From Promethearchaeota archaeon (GTDB lineage Archaea; Asgardarchaeota; Lokiarchaeia; Sigyniarchaeales; SOKP01): a DNA stretch of 64,000 bases. Every line of letters starts with the position of its first letter. The first letter of the stretch is position 1. The stretch is from positions 1 through 64,000 of the forward strand of contig JAHPZA010000003.1 in the NCBI GenBank assembly GCA_019058445.1. Reading direction: 5' to 3'. Both the position numbers and the translations under genes were made by a program. The notes beneath the pieces were generated by a model. That model did not search any database, was not told the origin of the DNA, and saw nothing but the letters and a program-made list of their open reading frames with translations. Shown here in pieces: positions 36,026-44,527 of this stretch.

Positions 36026-37063
36026 ATGAGCATAGGTTTTAATTCACTAAATAATCTCGCAAAAATTAGAAAAGATGCCAAGAGGAAACGAATTTCGAGC
36101 TATGACCCAACTGGAGCGAATGCTGACTTTAATTTTGTAAAATCCAAACAAAAACATATCATTTTTGACGTTAAAGGGGCAGGTATAATCAAGCACATTT
36201 GGATGACATTAGCATGCTCAGATCCTCTTTATTTGCGGAAAGCAATAATTCGAATGTGGTGGGATGCTGAGATGGAACCTTCCGTTGAATGTCCGATTGG
36301 AGATTTCTTTGGAGTAGGCCATGCAAAAGCAGTCAATTATTGGAGCTTACCACTTTCTATGGGTCCACAGGATGGAAAAGGGTTCAATTGCTTTTTTCCA
36401 ATGCCCTTTTCTAAGGGAGCTAAAATCGAAGTTGAAAATGAGACTGACGTAGAAATAGTGTGGTATTATTATTTTGATTATGAGGAATATAAAGAGTTAG
36501 ACGATAATTTCGGCAGATTTCATGTCACATGGCATAGAGAAAATCCATGTAAAGGCAGTAATAGAGAACCTTTCTATAGAAAAAATCCAACACATGAAAA
36601 TGATTTTCTATTATTCGAAGCAGAAGGAGAAGGGCATTATATAGGCTGTCATGTAGATATTCATAATCTAAAAGTGACTCACAAACACAATTGGCCAGGA
36701 GAAGGAGATGACTATATTGAGATAGATGACGGAGAGACAATATTATATGGAACTGGAACCGAGGATTATTTTTGCACTTCTTGGTGTCCTTCTCAGTATT
36801 ATTGCTCACCGTATTTTGGAATTCCTATACCAGGAGGTAAAAATTGGAGTGGCAAAATAACATATTACAGATACCATATAGAAGACCCTATTATGTTTCA
36901 CAAAAATATTAAAGTTAAAATTGAGCATGGTCATGCTAACCAGCGTTCAGATGATTGGTCAACAACTGCGTACTGGTATCAAAATGAGCCTCATAAAAAA
37001 TTTAGACCTCTCTTACCTATGGAAGAAAGATTACCTCGAGATGAGCCTAAAGAAATAGAATAA
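36026..37063 (+). CDS. DUF2961 / GH172-family glycoside hydrolase
   Basis: A 345-residue DUF2961 protein, the domain now classed as GH172 (difructose-anhydride synthase, alpha-D-arabinofuranosidase and related). Landmarks: KGAGIIKHIWMT, IRMWWDAEMEPSVECPIGDFFG, the Glu/Asp-rich GDDYIEIDDGETILYGTGTEDYF (about 230-250) and a late YRYHIEDPIMF. The Glu of the GTGTEDYF segment is a likely catalytic residue. No signal peptide is seen, so it should act on imported oligosaccharides. It closes the transporter-catabolism gene run, after which a strong T tract follows. Confidence 0.88.
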   Translation: MSIGFNSLNNLAKIRKDAKRKRISSYDPTGANADFNFVKSKQKHIIFDVKGAGIIKHIWMTLACSDPLYLRKAIIRMWWDAEMEPSVECPIGDFFGVGHAKAVNYWSLPLSMGPQDGKGFNCFFPMPFSKGAKIEVENETDVEIVWYYYFDYEEYKELDDNFGRFHVTWHRENPCKGSNREPFYRKNPTHENDFLLFEAEGEGHYIGCHVDIHNLKVTHKHNWPGEGDDYIEIDDGETILYGTGTEDYFCTSWCPSQYYCSPYFGIPIPGGKNWSGKITYYRYHIEDPIMFHKNIKVKIEHGHANQRSDDWSTTAYWYQNEPHKKFRPLLPMEERLPRDEPKEIE

Positions 37064-37065
37064 AT

Positions 37066-37096
37066 ATTTTTTTTTCACTTTTTTTTATTTTTTCAG
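37066..37096 (+). terminator. Double poly-T terminator after the GH172 gene
   Basis: Three closely spaced T tracts begin 3 bases after the stop codon. This is the form expected of an archaeal intrinsic terminator and marks the probable end of the sugar-acid operon. Confidence 0.55.
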
Positions 37097-37192
37097 ATTC
37101 CTACATTTATTTCATTTTTTTAATCAATAACTTTCATTTTCATTCAATTATGATTAATTTTCATTCAAAAATCGGAATATTTAAATATGATT

Positions 37193-37214
37193 GATCATAC
37201 TATTCAGTATGATC
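37193..37214. promoter_or_regulatory. Operator-like inverted repeat upstream of the AbrB gene
   Basis: GATCATAC, six bases (TATTCA), then GTATGATC form a perfect 8-bp inverted repeat. It lies just downstream of a TATA-like AATATTTAAATA (about 37176-37187), near the expected transcription start of the AbrB-methyltransferase pair. Autoregulation by the AbrB-like protein is the simplest reading. A second, weaker CCGAAT repeat follows (37215-37235). Confidence 0.6.
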
Positions 37215-37270
37215 CGAATAATCCGAATGATCGGATCCCTTAATATTTTAAAAAACCAAGGTTTTGAGAG

Positions 37271-37531
37271 ATGAACAAACATAAGAAAAATAGATACTTT
37301 TTTGGATCTGTTAAAGTAGGAACAAGAGGTCAAATTGTGATTCCACAAGAGGCAAGAGAGGTATTTAATATTAAATCAGGGGATCAAATCCTGATATTTG
37401 GGGATATCAATAAAGGATTAGGTCTTATAAAAGCGTCAAAATTAAATCAGTTTGCGACGAGGTTTTTCAAATCTTTTGAATTGGAAGAAGAAAATAATCA
37501 AAATAAAAATGGAGGTAATAACAATGAGTAA
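37271..37531 (+). CDS. AbrB/SpoVT-type DNA-binding protein
   Basis: An 86-residue swapped-hairpin AbrB protein: VKVGTRGQIVIPQEAREVFNIKSGDQILIFGD is the signature strand-turn-helix. After it come a short helix and an Asn-rich tail (NNQNKNGGNNNE). It binds DNA as a dimer. The stop overlaps the start of the methyltransferase gene, so the two are translationally coupled. The palindrome at 37193 is its probable operator. Confidence 0.92.
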   Translation: MNKHKKNRYFFGSVKVGTRGQIVIPQEAREVFNIKSGDQILIFGDINKGLGLIKASKLNQFATRFFKSFELEEENNQNKNGGNNNE

Positions 37532-38075
37532 TTTCGAGAAAAAAAAGAAGAAAAAACATCAATCAAATATTGATTTTAAATTCATGTCGTTTTTCTTTAA
37601 GGTACGTGACATGTTAAAATCACCGGTGATAAAAATTGAAAAAGCCAATATGAAACCAGGTGATAAAGTGCTTGATTATGGATGTGGTCCAGGCAGCTTT
37701 ACACTCGCTGCTGCGGAGGTTGTTGGTCCTTCTGGTAAAGTATATGCTGCCGATATCAATTCTCTCGCTGTAAAAAAAGTCAGAAAAGCATCATCAAAAA
37801 AAGGTTTTAAAAATATAGAAACCATTCAAACTGACTGCAAAACAGGATTAGGAAATAATTCTGTAAATATGGTAATGTGTTTCGATACATTTCATGATGT
37901 AGATGATAAGGAAAGTCTATTACGTGAATTTCATAGAGTATTAAAACCGAATTCTAGCCTTGCTTTTGATGATCATCATCTAAATGAAGATGAAATAATT
38001 TCAAAAGTTACAGAGAATGGTCTTTTTGCTTTAACAGAGAAAAAAGAGAAACTCTATCTTTTTGCAAAAAGATAA
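37524..38075 (+). CDS. Class I SAM-dependent methyltransferase
   Basis: 183 residues. SAM motif I is KVLDYGCGPGSFTLAAAEVVG, motif II is VYAADINSLAV and motif IV is NMVMCFDTFHDV. An N-terminal Lys-rich run (FEKKKKKKHQ) precedes the fold. The ATG at 37524 overlaps the AbrB stop and is preceded by GGAGGT, so it is preferred over an upstream in-frame codon at 37452. The substrate is unknown; the closest types are UbiE/arsenite-methyltransferase-like. The AbrB-methyltransferase pair is a repeated theme in methanogens and Asgard archaea, stated from memory. Confidence 0.9.
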   Translation: MSNFEKKKKKKHQSNIDFKFMSFFFKVRDMLKSPVIKIEKANMKPGDKVLDYGCGPGSFTLAAAEVVGPSGKVYAADINSLAVKKVRKASSKKGFKNIETIQTDCKTGLGNNSVNMVMCFDTFHDVDDKESLLREFHRVLKPNSSLAFDDHHLNEDEIISKVTENGLFALTEKKEKLYLFAKR

Positions 38076-38082
38076 GAACAAA

Positions 38083-38102
38083 ATCTTTTTTTTACTTTTT
38101 TA
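38083..38102 (+). terminator. Poly-T terminator after the methyltransferase gene
   Basis: A run of nine T residues followed by a second run of about seven begins 10 bases after the stop codon. Confidence 0.5.
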
Positions 38103-38166
38103 ATTAGAATAAGAATCGTAAGTTCGCTCTAAAATTTTAAATATTTTTATATAGATTCTAGATTAG

Positions 38167-38913
38167 ATGACTGAAAAACAATACCTTATTTGTGATGAGG
38201 ATCTACCTATAGTTGTTCCTAAAAGGATGATGGTATTTGCAGGACATCCCGATGATGAACTGATCTCATGTGGAGGGACTATTCTAAAATACCAAAAACT
38301 TGGCTGTGATATACGAGTAGTGGTAGCTACAACGGGTCTCGGAGGGTATGCCATAAAAGAACATAAGGAAACAATTTTAGATCAAAGAGAAAATGAATTA
38401 AAGCGGGTATCTGAGGTGTTAAAATGTGAATTTATCGAACTGGGATATTCGGATTTAGAGATAACAAGAAAAAAAATCTCTAAAATAACTAATTTAATAC
38501 GCAATCATCAGCCACAGGTTATTCTTATACCCCATTATACCGATTTTCATAGAGTTCACCGAAATTTATCATTAATTTGCCGGGAAGCTATATATCATTG
38601 TACTACTGGAAAAGCCTATGGAGGTCATGAACGGAGCTGGAGTCCTTTAGGGGTATATTATTATGAATCCCCTTCATGTAAATTTCAATATATCGAAGGC
38701 TCTGTATTTGTAGTGGTGGATATTGAGAATTATTGGGAGACCAAGAAAGAGATATTTGAACATGTCTATATCTCCCAAAAAGAAGTGTTAGAACGTGTTA
38801 TTGATTGGGCAGAAGATACTGCCATATTAAGGGGCAATGAGATTAATTCAAAGTATGGAGAAGCTTTTATTCCCGAGACGACGTACACTCCTTTACGTAT
38901 TTTATTAGTTTAA
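38167..38913 (+). CDS. PIG-L (LmbE-like) deacetylase
   Basis: 248 residues. The zinc motif is AGHPDDELISCGG (His27, Asp30) and the third ligand lies in IPHYTDFHRVHRN. Family members remove acetyl groups from N-acetylglucosaminyl lipids, bacillithiol or mycothiol precursors and chitin-derived sugars. It is followed 45 bases later by a ROK sugar kinase, so deacetylation and phosphorylation of an amino sugar is a plausible shared role. Confidence 0.92.
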   Translation: MTEKQYLICDEDLPIVVPKRMMVFAGHPDDELISCGGTILKYQKLGCDIRVVVATTGLGGYAIKEHKETILDQRENELKRVSEVLKCEFIELGYSDLEITRKKISKITNLIRNHQPQVILIPHYTDFHRVHRNLSLICREAIYHCTTGKAYGGHERSWSPLGVYYYESPSCKFQYIEGSVFVVVDIENYWETKKEIFEHVYISQKEVLERVIDWAEDTAILRGNEINSKYGEAFIPETTYTPLRILLV

Positions 38914-38957
38914 AAAATCTAATTATATAAAAAATAAATTTTATTAAAGTGGATTAT

Positions 38958-39974
38958 ATGAATCAAAATCAAAAATTTATTATTGGAGTTGATATCGGAG
39001 GAACGTGGATTCGCGTGGCTATCTGCACACAAGAATTATATGAAGAGAATATTAAAACAAAAGTAGTCAATACCCCAAAAGAACACAAGTTTTCCATTAG
39101 CAATTCGGTCGTCACCATGATATCTGAATTATTATCGGAGAATAATTTAAATAAGGATCAAATTTTAGGAATAGGATTAGCTTGTGCTGGTCCTTTAGAT
39201 ATGGTTACAGGAGAAGTTTTTAATAATGCAAATCTCGGTTTCAGAGAAATTCCTATAAAGCAACCCATCCAAGAAAAATTTCCCGACATTCCCATTTACT
39301 TGATTAACGATTGTAATGCTGCGGTATTAGGTGTCCACTATTTTGAAGCAAGTGAAGATGAGAAGGAAAATTTAGTGTATATTACCGTTTCAACAGGAAT
39401 CGGTGGGGGAGCAATCGTTAACGGTCATTTATTAATTGGTAAAGACGGAAACGCAGCCGAAGTGGGTCATGGTTTAGTAGAACCAAGGAGTAACCTTCAA
39501 TGTAACTGTGGAGCCTACGGGTGTTGGGAGGTATATAGCTCAGGAACAGGCGTAATGAGGAGAACTTTAGAAGCAATCAATGAGGGCAACTTAAACGCTG
39601 ATATCTTAATGAAGTTAGTAGAGAATGATACTTCAAAAATTACAGCAAAGGAAGTATTTCAAGCAGCCAGAGAAGGAGATGAGCTTTCTGAAAAAATTGT
39701 TGATCAATTTATTTTTTATATGAAAGTAGGTATTGGCTTAGTAAACAACTTTTATGATTGCACAGCAGTTTATTTTGGTGGAGCGATGATGAAAGATAAA
39801 GCCCAAATTTTGCCTCCTATAATTGAGCAATTTGAAAAAAATCCGATTATCTTTACAGTTAATCATCCCCCAAAGCTGAAGGCAACAATCTATCGAGAAG
39901 ATATTGGTCTTAGAGGGGCTTTAGCCTTAATAAAATACAAAACAGAAAATAGTCCTATATTGGACATGTTATGA
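38958..39974 (+). CDS. ROK-family sugar kinase
   Basis: About 338 residues. The phosphate-1 motif is GVDIGGTWIRVAIC and phosphate-2 is VSTGIGGGAIVNGHL. The ROK zinc motif reads GHGLVEP then CNCGAYGCWEVYSSG. The catalytic Asp lies in LINDCNAAVLG. It phosphorylates glucose, N-acetylmannosamine or a similar hexose. I use the ATG at 38958, which has GTGGA upstream; the GTG at 38949 extends the frame by three codons. Confidence 0.92.
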   Translation: MNQNQKFIIGVDIGGTWIRVAICTQELYEENIKTKVVNTPKEHKFSISNSVVTMISELLSENNLNKDQILGIGLACAGPLDMVTGEVFNNANLGFREIPIKQPIQEKFPDIPIYLINDCNAAVLGVHYFEASEDEKENLVYITVSTGIGGGAIVNGHLLIGKDGNAAEVGHGLVEPRSNLQCNCGAYGCWEVYSSGTGVMRRTLEAINEGNLNADILMKLVENDTSKITAKEVFQAAREGDELSEKIVDQFIFYMKVGIGLVNNFYDCTAVYFGGAMMKDKAQILPPIIEQFEKNPIIFTVNHPPKLKATIYREDIGLRGALALIKYKTENSPILDML

Positions 39975-40118
39975 TTTCCTTGTTCAGTTAATTACTTACT
40001 TGAGAAATAAATAGAAAAGAATATAATCCAAAAACATTAATTACTAGATTATTTTAGTAAATCATATCAGAAAATTAAAAATAATTAAATGAAATCTATA
40101 TATCAATTTGTCTAAAAA

Positions 40119-41192
40119 ATGAACCTAAATTGGACGATAGAAGTTATTATTATTTTTATCTCAATTATTCCAATTTCAATTAGTTTTATTTTATTATTTT
40201 ACAAATATACCAAGACTCGTGATTTGGTCTACTTTATCATGATGATCGGATGGGCATGTTTCCTTATTGGCAACTTTATAGAGGCAATTGCTTGCTTATT
40301 TTTATGGAAAGATTTATTTCGGATTCGGATGTATATTTATATTTTGCAAGGATATTGTGTATTGATTTTATTGGATATCGTTGCGAGAGAAGCTATTGAA
40401 CCAATTAAGTTGACTTTCTTTTCGCTTTTCGCAGGGATGGCAATTATTTTTTCATTCGACCCAACTGCTGTAATCATATATCAATTTCCAAATGGGGAAA
40501 TATCTGTCGGTTCAAGTGGATATTTTCGAATTACAATCTTTTTTATAGCTATATTTCAAGGAATCTTGCTTTTCTACTTTTTCTTCAAAATATTTTGGAA
40601 AGCTCCCAAAAGCTTGAAATTGTTTTCTCTTCTTAATTTAATTGGAGCAATTATTGTAAGTATTATTCCAAGTATTTTTTATATTGCAGGCTTGACAATG
40701 GTGGTGCCTGGATGTGCTATGCTTTTATTTGGAGTTGGAACTTTCTTAATTTCTATAGCCTTTGTGTTGCAACCTAAGTTATCATACATTTTACCATTTA
40801 GAGTATACCATCTTATAGTCATTGAAAAGAAATCTGGACTTCCTTTATATAAACATAGCTGGAGACAAGGAGATGACTTAATAAAAATAAATCCACAAGT
40901 TTTTTCGAGCCTGTTCCATGGCATAGAATTATTTGTTGAGGATACTGTTCATCGAGGAGTCATCCAAGAAATTAATGTCGAAAAGGCAATCCTAATTATG
41001 GGGCATTACAAATCAACATCTTGTGTTCTAATTACCTCTAAAACATCTTTAGTTCTTCGTAGGGCGTTGAATAGCTTTTGTTTAAAATTCTGGCATAAAT
41101 TTTCAGATATAATTAATGATCCTTCAAAGCTCAGTCAATTTGAGTCCACTAAAGTATTAGTTGAAGAATGTTTTGCATTTATTCCCGATTAA
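40119..41192 (+). CDS. Seven-TM protein with C-terminal longin/roadblock-like domain
   Basis: 357 residues. The first 225 form seven hydrophobic helices. The last 130 are soluble and begin YHLIVIEKKSGLPLYKHSW, followed by FSSLFHGIELFVEDTVHRG, AILIMGHYKSTSCVLITSK and two helices. A strand-turn-strand opening with an I-x-K-x-SG-LP-L pattern, a central helix, two strands and final helices is what longin and roadblock folds show. These bind small GTPases. The fold call is inference from pattern only. It fits a membrane receptor that signals to the GTPases encoded nearby. Confidence 0.7.
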   Translation: MNLNWTIEVIIIFISIIPISISFILLFYKYTKTRDLVYFIMMIGWACFLIGNFIEAIACLFLWKDLFRIRMYIYILQGYCVLILLDIVAREAIEPIKLTFFSLFAGMAIIFSFDPTAVIIYQFPNGEISVGSSGYFRITIFFIAIFQGILLFYFFFKIFWKAPKSLKLFSLLNLIGAIIVSIIPSIFYIAGLTMVVPGCAMLLFGVGTFLISIAFVLQPKLSYILPFRVYHLIVIEKKSGLPLYKHSWRQGDDLIKINPQVFSSLFHGIELFVEDTVHRGVIQEINVEKAILIMGHYKSTSCVLITSKTSLVLRRALNSFCLKFWHKFSDIINDPSKLSQFESTKVLVEECFAFIPD

Positions 41193-41250
41193 CCTTCAAT
41201 TACAGAATAAAGTTTTCATACTTTTTTAGAAGATAAGGTTTAATTTTTCT

Positions 41251-42678
41251 TCACAAGTTTGAAATTAAAGATTTTATGCGCTCTGATGTTGAAATTAATT
41301 TTTTTTTGGCAAAACTTTCATTACTCGCCTCACTAATAACTCGAATTATTGGTTCTGTATTCGATGGATGAATTAAAGCAAACCAATCTTTTCCCTGGCC
41401 AAACCTCAAATCTTGGTCAATTTGATTTACAGTTTCGCCATTTGAGATTAAATCAGTTTTCAATTGGCTTATTAGTTTATCTAAATTTTTACCCTTTGTT
41501 TTGATATATTCTCTAAAAGCATAATATTTTGGAAGTTTCGAAACTAAACTCGAAATCTTTTTATTCGTTTCTACTAAAATTTCAACAATTTTAGAGGCAG
41601 CAAATATTCCGTCTCTTGTATTGTTAAATTGTGGGATCATTACCCCACCACAGGATCCTTCCCCTCCAAAAACTATGGATGAGGAATGTTCTTTTTTTAG
41701 TAAATTTTCCATTTTTTCAGCAAGGAATCGTTCACCGACAGGTGTTCGAATAACCTGTATGTTATATTTTTCTGCGAGCGCTTCAAATGCTAATGAGGAA
41801 GCAAGATTTGTTACAAAAACAACTTTTTTATTAGTTTGACTATATTGCTTAAATATAAAATCGCTTATTATAGCTAATCCTATATCTTCTGGATAACAAG
41901 TACCATCATCGCCAATAATTGCAATCCGATCAGCATCGCAATCATGTGCAAAACCAATGTTATATCCTTCATCTACAACCAAATTGATTAAATCTTTTAG
42001 ATTTTTCTCGATGGGTTCAATTTCTCGTGGAAATTTATTATTTTTAAAATCATTATTAATTAATTTTATGTTGCAACCAATTTCTTTTAAGATTCGTGGA
42101 GTTGCATTCTTTCCAGCTCCAGCTCCTGTGTCAAGAGCAACTTTTAAACTGTTTTTGCTCTTTATTCTTTCAAAATTAAGCATAGTTTTGAGGCCTTGAA
42201 TGTACTCATCAATAGCAGTTAGTTTTTCAGTAATCTGTGGTTGAGAAGGTTCCTTTTGAAAATAATGATCAATTATGTTTTTCTGAAGAATTTTAGAAAT
42301 TTCATTAACCTCAGAATTATTTAAAAATGTTTTTTTAGAAAGTAATTTTATTCCATTCCATTCAGGAGGATTATGTGAACCTGAGACGATAATTCCGCCG
42401 AGAGCATGAAGCTTATTTTTCATATATATAATAATAGGTGTAGGACAAATTCCCAGATTAATTATGTTACAATTAGCATAAGTCAATCCATCAATTATTG
42501 CTGTTTCAAGGCTCTGACCGCTTGGTCTAGTGTCTCTTCCAAGTACAATTGTTTTGTCATCACTCTTAAGCCATAATCCATATGCTAAAGCAATCCTCTT
42601 TACTATTTCAGCATTCAAATTTTTTCCTACAATTCCGCGGATTCCACTGATCGTAAATATTAATTCTTTTTCTCCCAT
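41251..42678 (-). CDS. Phosphomannomutase/phosphoglucomutase
   Basis: 475 residues of the alpha-D-phosphohexomutase family. The phosphoserine loop is VSGSHNPPEWNGIK with Ser101. The metal loop is FAHDCDADRIAI, the sugar loop is GGEGSCGG and the phosphate loop is HPSNTEPIIRV. It interconverts hexose 1- and 6-phosphates for glycan precursors. The phosphate-loop start RPSG and the FTISGIRG start are typical of archaeal PMM/PGM or GlmM-like enzymes. It stands between two signalling genes without clear functional link. Confidence 0.94.
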   Translation of the reverse strand: MGEKELIFTISGIRGIVGKNLNAEIVKRIALAYGLWLKSDDKTIVLGRDTRPSGQSLETAIIDGLTYANCNIINLGICPTPIIIYMKNKLHALGGIIVSGSHNPPEWNGIKLLSKKTFLNNSEVNEISKILQKNIIDHYFQKEPSQPQITEKLTAIDEYIQGLKTMLNFERIKSKNSLKVALDTGAGAGKNATPRILKEIGCNIKLINNDFKNNKFPREIEPIEKNLKDLINLVVDEGYNIGFAHDCDADRIAIIGDDGTCYPEDIGLAIISDFIFKQYSQTNKKVVFVTNLASSLAFEALAEKYNIQVIRTPVGERFLAEKMENLLKKEHSSSIVFGGEGSCGGVMIPQFNNTRDGIFAASKIVEILVETNKKISSLVSKLPKYYAFREYIKTKGKNLDKLISQLKTDLISNGETVNQIDQDLRFGQGKDWFALIHPSNTEPIIRVISEASNESFAKKKLISTSERIKSLISNL

Positions 42679-42789
42679 ATTATTTTTAATTTAAACTCAC
42701 TCTGATATAAAAAGTAAATTTTGGCTGTTAAAAACTTTTAATTAAAATTTTGGTTATAAAAGGAACAATATTTTATTGAAATATCTCCA

Positions 42790-44322
42790 CTAAACACCTT
42801 TATCAGGAATACAAGTTTTAATAAATAAAGGAGTTGGGGGAGAATTATCAATACTGAAAACTTCAAGTTTAACGAGATAAAATGATATGCTTTCAAGAGA
42901 ATTGTCGTTCAACCAATTGATTATTCTTGTATGTTCATTTTTAGGATTCTCACAAATCCAGATTACTTTTTTCGCATTATAATAAGCCACAGATTTGAGA
43001 ATTTTTATTAGATTTGCTTGATCCGATTCACCATATTGCGTTTCAATTATAACCTTATTCTCATATTTATCTTGTGCTAAAATATCTATAGCTAAACCTT
43101 CAGAAACTGCATCTTTTTCGATTGGTATAAGTGAAATATCTAAAGTTTTATTTATTTGCTCCATGTTTTTTTCAAGCCAAGGATTAAAATCTTTCTTAAT
43201 ATCGGGCCAGATTTTATTAACCGGAATTACAGTATAATCCCCTAAATCCGGTTCCTTTAAAATGATCTTATCCTCTTTTTTGGTTTCGGTTGCGATGGTT
43301 TTATACTCCTCAATTTTCGAGATTTCGTCTGCTTCTAAAAACCTCTTTAGTAATTGAAGGGCGATCATCCTAAAAGCGTCGTTTATATTCTCACCGGTTA
43401 AAGCGGATGTTTCTATATAAGAGATTCCTAAATCTTCTGCTAATTTTTCTCCTTCTTCAGTTGATACAGCTCTTGTATCTCGCAAATCTGTTTTATTGGC
43501 ACATAATATTAAGATAATATTAGGTTTAGTCCCTTTCTTAATTTCATCATACCATTTTTTAATATTGTTAAAGGTATCTCTTCTTGTTATATCATAAACT
43601 AACAACCCGGCTTCGGCATTTACTAAATAGGAACTACGAATTCGTTCAAATTGAGGTTGGCCAGCTAAATCCCATATAGTAAATCGAACATTCGATTTCA
43701 GGCCCTCAAATTTACACTCTTTTTTTGTTATTGAAGTCCCTATAGTTGCCTTATAATCTGTCCGAAAGATTCCCTCTACAAATCTTTGAACCATACTTGT
43801 TTTACCTACAGCGCCATCTCCTCCAAGAATTAATTTATATACATAGTTAGACCCGGCAGCCCTGATTTTCTGCAGTGTGCTTTCTTTGCGTTGAATAGTT
43901 TGGCTTTTTTTGTCTGTATAAATTTTTGGGATGACAGGGGAAACTGGACGACCATCAAAAATCCGAGCAACTTTTTCTGCGGCTATGTATGCATATGGAA
44001 ATACTGGTTCTGACATTGCTAGCCCATCTAAAATGGTAACAAGAATATGATTTGGACCTGCTTCGCAAAAAATAAATCGATATCTCGCTGTATCAAAAGT
44101 TCCTAATCCAAAAGAGGTAATAGTAGAATCCTCTACTATTCGTTTTAAAATTAATCCCATTAATCCTCTAACAAAATCTTCAATGGCTTTTACTGCTGGA
44201 TTTAATAAGAAATTAATTATGGAACCATCTCTATTTAATACAAAGACGGCAACTAGATCCTTACCAACTTCTTGTCTATACCATTTTAATAAAGCTTCAA
44301 GTCGTTCCTTATCATATGACAT
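42790..44322 (-). CDS. Roadblock-like / Rab-like GTPase / PD-(D/E)XK nuclease-like fusion protein
   Basis: 510 residues in three parts. Residues 1-130 look like a roadblock/LC7-type domain (LVAVFVLNRDGSIINF, FIFCEAGPNHILVTIL). Residues 160-330 are a Rab/Ras-like GTPase with all motifs: P-loop GDGAVGKTS (168-176), Thr in KATIGTS, DLAGQ (218-222), NKTD (276-279) and ETSA (304-307). Residues 375-510 match a PD-(D/E)XK nuclease-like domain seen in bacterial DUF4268-type proteins: FNPWLEKNMEQINKTL, AIDILAQD with Asp413, VIIETQ with Glu427 and Gln429, then KKVIWICENPKNEHTRIINWLN. The last part being fused to a GTPase is unusual. Nuclease activity is not certain, because the usual Lys is Gln, as in relatives. 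Confidence 0.87.
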   Translation of the reverse strand: MSYDKERLEALLKWYRQEVGKDLVAVFVLNRDGSIINFLLNPAVKAIEDFVRGLMGLILKRIVEDSTITSFGLGTFDTARYRFIFCEAGPNHILVTILDGLAMSEPVFPYAYIAAEKVARIFDGRPVSPVIPKIYTDKKSQTIQRKESTLQKIRAAGSNYVYKLILGGDGAVGKTSMVQRFVEGIFRTDYKATIGTSITKKECKFEGLKSNVRFTIWDLAGQPQFERIRSSYLVNAEAGLLVYDITRRDTFNNIKKWYDEIKKGTKPNIILILCANKTDLRDTRAVSTEEGEKLAEDLGISYIETSALTGENINDAFRMIALQLLKRFLEADEISKIEEYKTIATETKKEDKIILKEPDLGDYTVIPVNKIWPDIKKDFNPWLEKNMEQINKTLDISLIPIEKDAVSEGLAIDILAQDKYENKVIIETQYGESDQANLIKILKSVAYYNAKKVIWICENPKNEHTRIINWLNDNSLESISFYLVKLEVFSIDNSPPTPLFIKTCIPDKGV

Positions 44323-44527
44323 ATTTATCTTCTTGTGAACCCTTATTTTTCTTAGTAGTAAAAAAATATCTAAAATGCTAACTTACATCAATAGTTGAAA
44401 TATGCTTATTTCAATATTTCTAAAAACAAAGAAAGAGCATATCCTTTTAAAAATATAAAAACTTATAATCAATGCATATAATCTTAATGAAATACAAAGT
44501 TGAGATTTAGTAAAATGAGGTTCAATA

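Noticed and set aside
37452..37523. N-terminal extension of the methyltransferase
   Set aside because: It would overlap the AbrB gene by 80 bases; the ATG at 37524 has a strong GGAGGT and a coupled overlap with the AbrB stop.
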